The notes under the pieces were generated by a model. It saw only the letters and a program-made list of their open reading frames with translations, did not search any database and was not told the origin of the DNA. A DNA stretch of 8,488 nt from an uncultured Clostridia bacterium (lineage in GTDB: Bacteria > Bacillota > Clostridia > Oscillospirales > Ruminococcaceae): contig CANQZS010000067.1 in NCBI GenBank assembly GCA_947628385.1, positions 1-8,488 of the forward strand, written 5' to 3'. Every line of letters begins with the position of its first letter. Position 1 is the first letter of the stretch. Positions 6,054 to 8,488 of the stretch are shown one piece after another. The position numbers and the translations under genes were made by a program.

Positions 6054-6086
6054 GACGACCGTATCAGCGGCTTTTCCTGTGCGGTC
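6012..6086 (+). promoter_or_regulatory. Alternative pairing in the cbp leader
   Basis: The 5' arm of the terminator-like hairpin has a second partner. AGGAAAA (6012-6018) matches TTTTCCT (6072-6078) exactly, and GCTGA (6020-6024) matches TCAGC (6064-6068). The downstream arm is in effect a second, lengthened copy of the terminator 3' arm. GACCG (6057-6061) with CGGTC (6082-6086) is a further stem that encloses this downstream arm. Two exclusive folds of one leader suggest conditional control, though the second partner is made after the putative termination point. Confidence 0.35.
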
Positions 6087-6109
6087 AAGCAGAAAGGATG
6101 GTTTTTCAG

Positions 6110-8488
6110 ATGAAATTCGGCTTTTATGATGACGCAAATAAGGAATACGTCATCACATCTCCCCGTACCCCTTATCCATGGATAAACTATTTGGGAACTC
6201 AGGATTTCTTTGCTCTTATCTCCAATACGGCAGGCGGCTACCACTTCTATAAGGACGCCCGTCTGGCAAGAATTACCCGTTACAGATATAACAACGTTCC
6301 CGCAGACGCAGGCGGACGTTATTTCTACATAAACGACGGCGGTACGGTGTGGAACCCCGGCTGGGCTCCTGTAAAGACCGAGCTTGACGAGTACAAGTGC
6401 CGCCACGGTATGGGCTATACGGTGATAAGCGGAAAGAAAAACGGTCTTTCTGCGGAGGTCACTTTCTTTGTTCCGAATAATTTCACAGGAGAGATCCAGA
6501 AGGTCGTTCTGAAAAACGAGAGCGGCGCTTCCAAGAGCTTTAAGCTGTTCTCATTTATCGAATGGTGCCTGTGGGACGCTCAGGACGATTCCACCAACTT
6601 CCAGAGAAATTTCAATACAGGCGAGGTAGAGCTTGAAAGAAACGGCGCAGTTATTTATCACAAGACTGAATATAAGGAAAGAAGAAATCATTTCGCTTTC
6701 TATGCCGTAAATGATACGGTAGACGGCTACGATACCGACCGCGAGACGTTCATGGGGGATATTTATCACGATTTCCACGACCCTGAGACGGTCATGAACG
6801 GCAAGCCCGCAAATTCCGTTGCTGACGGCTGGTCGCCGATCGCTTCACACTATAAGGAGATCACACTTGCGGCAGGCGAAGAGAAAACTCTCGTTTTCAT
6901 GCTTGGCTATGTGGAGAACCCTTATCCCGAAAAGTTCAATGCGGACGGCTCCATGAATAAGTCCAAGGCTTATGAAATGATGAAAAAATTTGACACAGCC
7001 GAAAAGGTTGACGCTGCTCTTGCCGAGCTCAAGAAAGACTGGGACGAGCTGCTTGCAAAGTATACTCTCACTTCTCCCGACGAGAAGCTCAACAGACAGG
7101 TAAATATCTGGAACCAGTACCAGTGCATGGTAACGTTCAATATGTCGCGTTCAGCATCGTATTTTGAAAGCGGTATCGGAAGAGGTATGGGATTCCGCGA
7201 TTCCAATCAGGATCTGCTGGGATTCGTTCATCAGATACCGGAAAGAGCAAGAGAGAGGATACTCGATATTGCCGCTACTCAGCTTGAGGACGGCGGAAAC
7301 TACCATCAGTATCAGCCGCTTACCAAAAAGGGCAACGACGCTGCCGGAACTAACTTCAACGACGATCCGCTGTGGATGATCCTTTCCACCGCCGCTTATA
7401 TCAAGGAGACAGGAGATTACGATATTCTCAAGGAAATGGTCGATTACAAGAACGATCCCGCTCTTGCCCAGCCGCTGCTTGACCACCTGAAGAGAAGCTT
7501 CTACCATGTTGTGAACAACAAGGGTCCTCACGGACTTCCGCTTATCGGACGTGCCGACTGGAACGACTGCCTGAATCTTAACTGCTTCTCACGCGTTCCC
7601 GGCGAAAGCTTCCAGAATACTGCAAGCAACATTGCCAAGGAGGTCGATCCCGAAACAGGAAAGCCCCTTAACGAGCAGACCGCAGAATCCGTTATGATCG
7701 CGGGAATGTTCACATATATAGGACCTGAGTATGTTGAGCTTTGCCGCAGAATGGGCGATAATGCCGAAGCGGACAAGGCACAGGCTGAGATCGACAAGAT
7801 GAAAGAAGCTATCGTTAAATACGGCTGGGACGGCGAATGGTTCCTCCGTGCTTATGACGCTTACGGAAAGAAAGTCGGTTCACATGAGAATGCCGAGGGC
7901 AAGATCTTCATCGAACCTCAGGGCTTCTGCGTGATGTCTGATGTCGGCGGCAAGGAATTCACCGAAAAAACTATGGCAAGCATTGACAAGTATCTCGGAA
8001 CGGAGCATGGTCTTGTGCTCAACAATCCCGCATTCACCAAGTACATTGTTGAGTACGGCGAGATCTCCACATATCCCGGAGGATACAAGGAGAACGCAGG
8101 TATATTCTGCCATAACAATGCTTGGATCATGTGTGCTGCCGCTCATGCCGGAATGGGAGATACGGCGTTCGATTACTATACAAGGATCGCTCCTGCATAT
8201 CAGGAGGACGAAAAGCTCCACAGGACAGAACCGTATGTTTACGCTCAGATGATCGCCGGTAAGGACGCTAAGCGCTTTGGTGAGGCAAAGAACAGTTGGC
8301 TCACAGGTACTGCGGCATGGAACTTTGTAGCGATCTCTCAGTATATCCTTGGTATCATACCGTCCTATGATGGTCTGAAGATAGATCCGTCCATTCCTAA
8401 GGCTTGGGACGGCTACAGTGTTTCCAGATCCTACAGGGGAGCTACATATAACATCAAGATCGAGAATCCGGCTCATGTTTCAAAGGGT
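6110..8488 (+). CDS. cbp: Cellobiose phosphorylase, GH94 (3' end cut by window)
   Basis: This enzyme splits cytoplasmic cellobiose with phosphate into alpha-D-glucose 1-phosphate and glucose, with inversion (EC 2.4.1.20), saving ATP in cellulose-degrading anaerobes. The 793 codons visible stay open to the window edge; relatives are about 810-820 residues, so only the extreme C-terminus is missing. Seen: an N-terminal beta-sandwich (about 1-280) beginning MKFGFYDDANKEYVITSP, with NNVPADAGGRY and NDGGTVW; a helical linker; then the (alpha/alpha)6 barrel. In the barrel, R363 and D368 in RDSNQD fit the glucose-binding residues, D486 in ADWND the general acid, and H668 (FCHNN) and T732-G733 the phosphate site of characterised enzymes. 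AGAAAGGA (6091-6098) lies 11 bases before ATG 6110; an in-frame ATG at 6098 overlaps that site. Isoleucine and other codons shift to C-ending forms, a sign of high expression. Other GH94 specificities are less likely given the close match along the whole length. Confidence 0.95.
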   Translation, partial: MKFGFYDDANKEYVITSPRTPYPWINYLGTQDFFALISNTAGGYHFYKDARLARITRYRYNNVPADAGGRYFYINDGGTVWNPGWAPVKTELDEYKCRHGMGYTVISGKKNGLSAEVTFFVPNNFTGEIQKVVLKNESGASKSFKLFSFIEWCLWDAQDDSTNFQRNFNTGEVELERNGAVIYHKTEYKERRNHFAFYAVNDTVDGYDTDRETFMGDIYHDFHDPETVMNGKPANSVADGWSPIASHYKEITLAAGEEKTLVFMLGYVENPYPEKFNADGSMNKSKAYEMMKKFDTAEKVDAALAELKKDWDELLAKYTLTSPDEKLNRQVNIWNQYQCMVTFNMSRSASYFESGIGRGMGFRDSNQDLLGFVHQIPERARERILDIAATQLEDGGNYHQYQPLTKKGNDAAGTNFNDDPLWMILSTAAYIKETGDYDILKEMVDYKNDPALAQPLLDHLKRSFYHVVNNKGPHGLPLIGRADWNDCLNLNCFSRVPGESFQNTASNIAKEVDPETGKPLNEQTAESVMIAGMFTYIGPEYVELCRRMGDNAEADKAQAEIDKMKEAIVKYGWDGEWFLRAYDAYGKKVGSHENAEGKIFIEPQGFCVMSDVGGKEFTEKTMASIDKYLGTEHGLVLNNPAFTKYIVEYGEISTYPGGYKENAGIFCHNNAWIMCAAAHAGMGDTAFDYYTRIAPAYQEDEKLHRTEPYVYAQMIAGKDAKRFGEAKNSWLTGTAAWNFVAISQYILGIIPSYDGLKIDPSIPKAWDGYSVSRSYRGATYNIKIENPAHVSKG

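Noticed and set aside
6045..6057. Second cbp promoter suggested by ATTTTTATTGAC, the same 12 bases that contain the start of the mgtE -35 box
   Set aside because: No TATAAT-like sequence lies 16-18 bases downstream (6074-6081 is GC-mixed TTCCTGTG). The match is better explained as the U-rich tail of the hairpin.
7880..8476. Antisense open frame of 198 codons opposite cbp
   Set aside because: It lies wholly within the conserved GH94 coding sequence and shows no domain. It is a shadow of the codon bias of cbp.

Overview
The window reads as chromosomal DNA from a Ruminococcus-like member of the Oscillospiraceae (Bacillota). The evidence is AGGAGG-type ribosome binding sites, clean sigma-A promoters, a moderate GC content, and a cellobiose phosphorylase of the kind used by cellulolytic ruminococci. 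This assignment is inferred from gene content, not from a phylogenetic marker. All genes lie on the + strand. I see no prophage, transposase, CRISPR array, tRNA or rRNA.

Layout: (1) Positions 1-240 have no gene. They hold a run of compact hairpins (12-126), an AT-rich stretch and a strong promoter flanked by a near-direct repeat. (2) 297-1977 is a two-gene unit: a DUF1624/HGSNAT-type membrane acyltransferase, then rsmA, the 16S rRNA dimethyladenosine transferase, 10 bases later. (3) 1978-2230 holds a textbook promoter and a leader of about 200 nt predicted to fold into a multi-stem RNA with a short internal reading frame. It precedes mgtE, the CBS-domain Mg2+ channel (2231-3583). (4) After a 123-base gap with two mutually exclusive hairpins comes folC (3707-4978, probable TTG start). 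Thirteen bases later is a PIN-like nuclease-fold protein with an AT-hook motif (4992-5873). (5) 5874-6109 holds an extended -10 promoter, a dyad over the start of transcription, and a leader with a terminator-like hairpin and a competing pairing. It precedes cbp (6110 to the window end), a GH94 cellobiose phosphorylase that lacks only its last few residues here.

How the genes work together: most are housekeeping functions (ribosome maturation, folate polyglutamylation, Mg2+ uptake). Cbp is the catabolic gene: it splits intracellular cellobiose with phosphate, giving glucose 1-phosphate and glucose and saving ATP. It has its own promoter and a different codon preference from its neighbours, which suggests independent, high-level, regulated expression.

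The most interesting material is non-coding. The mgtE leader does not resemble the M-box Mg2+ riboswitch I would expect in front of an mgtE gene, yet it has a dedicated promoter and several perfect stems. The cbp leader also looks regulatory. Neither can be assigned to a known RNA class by eye.
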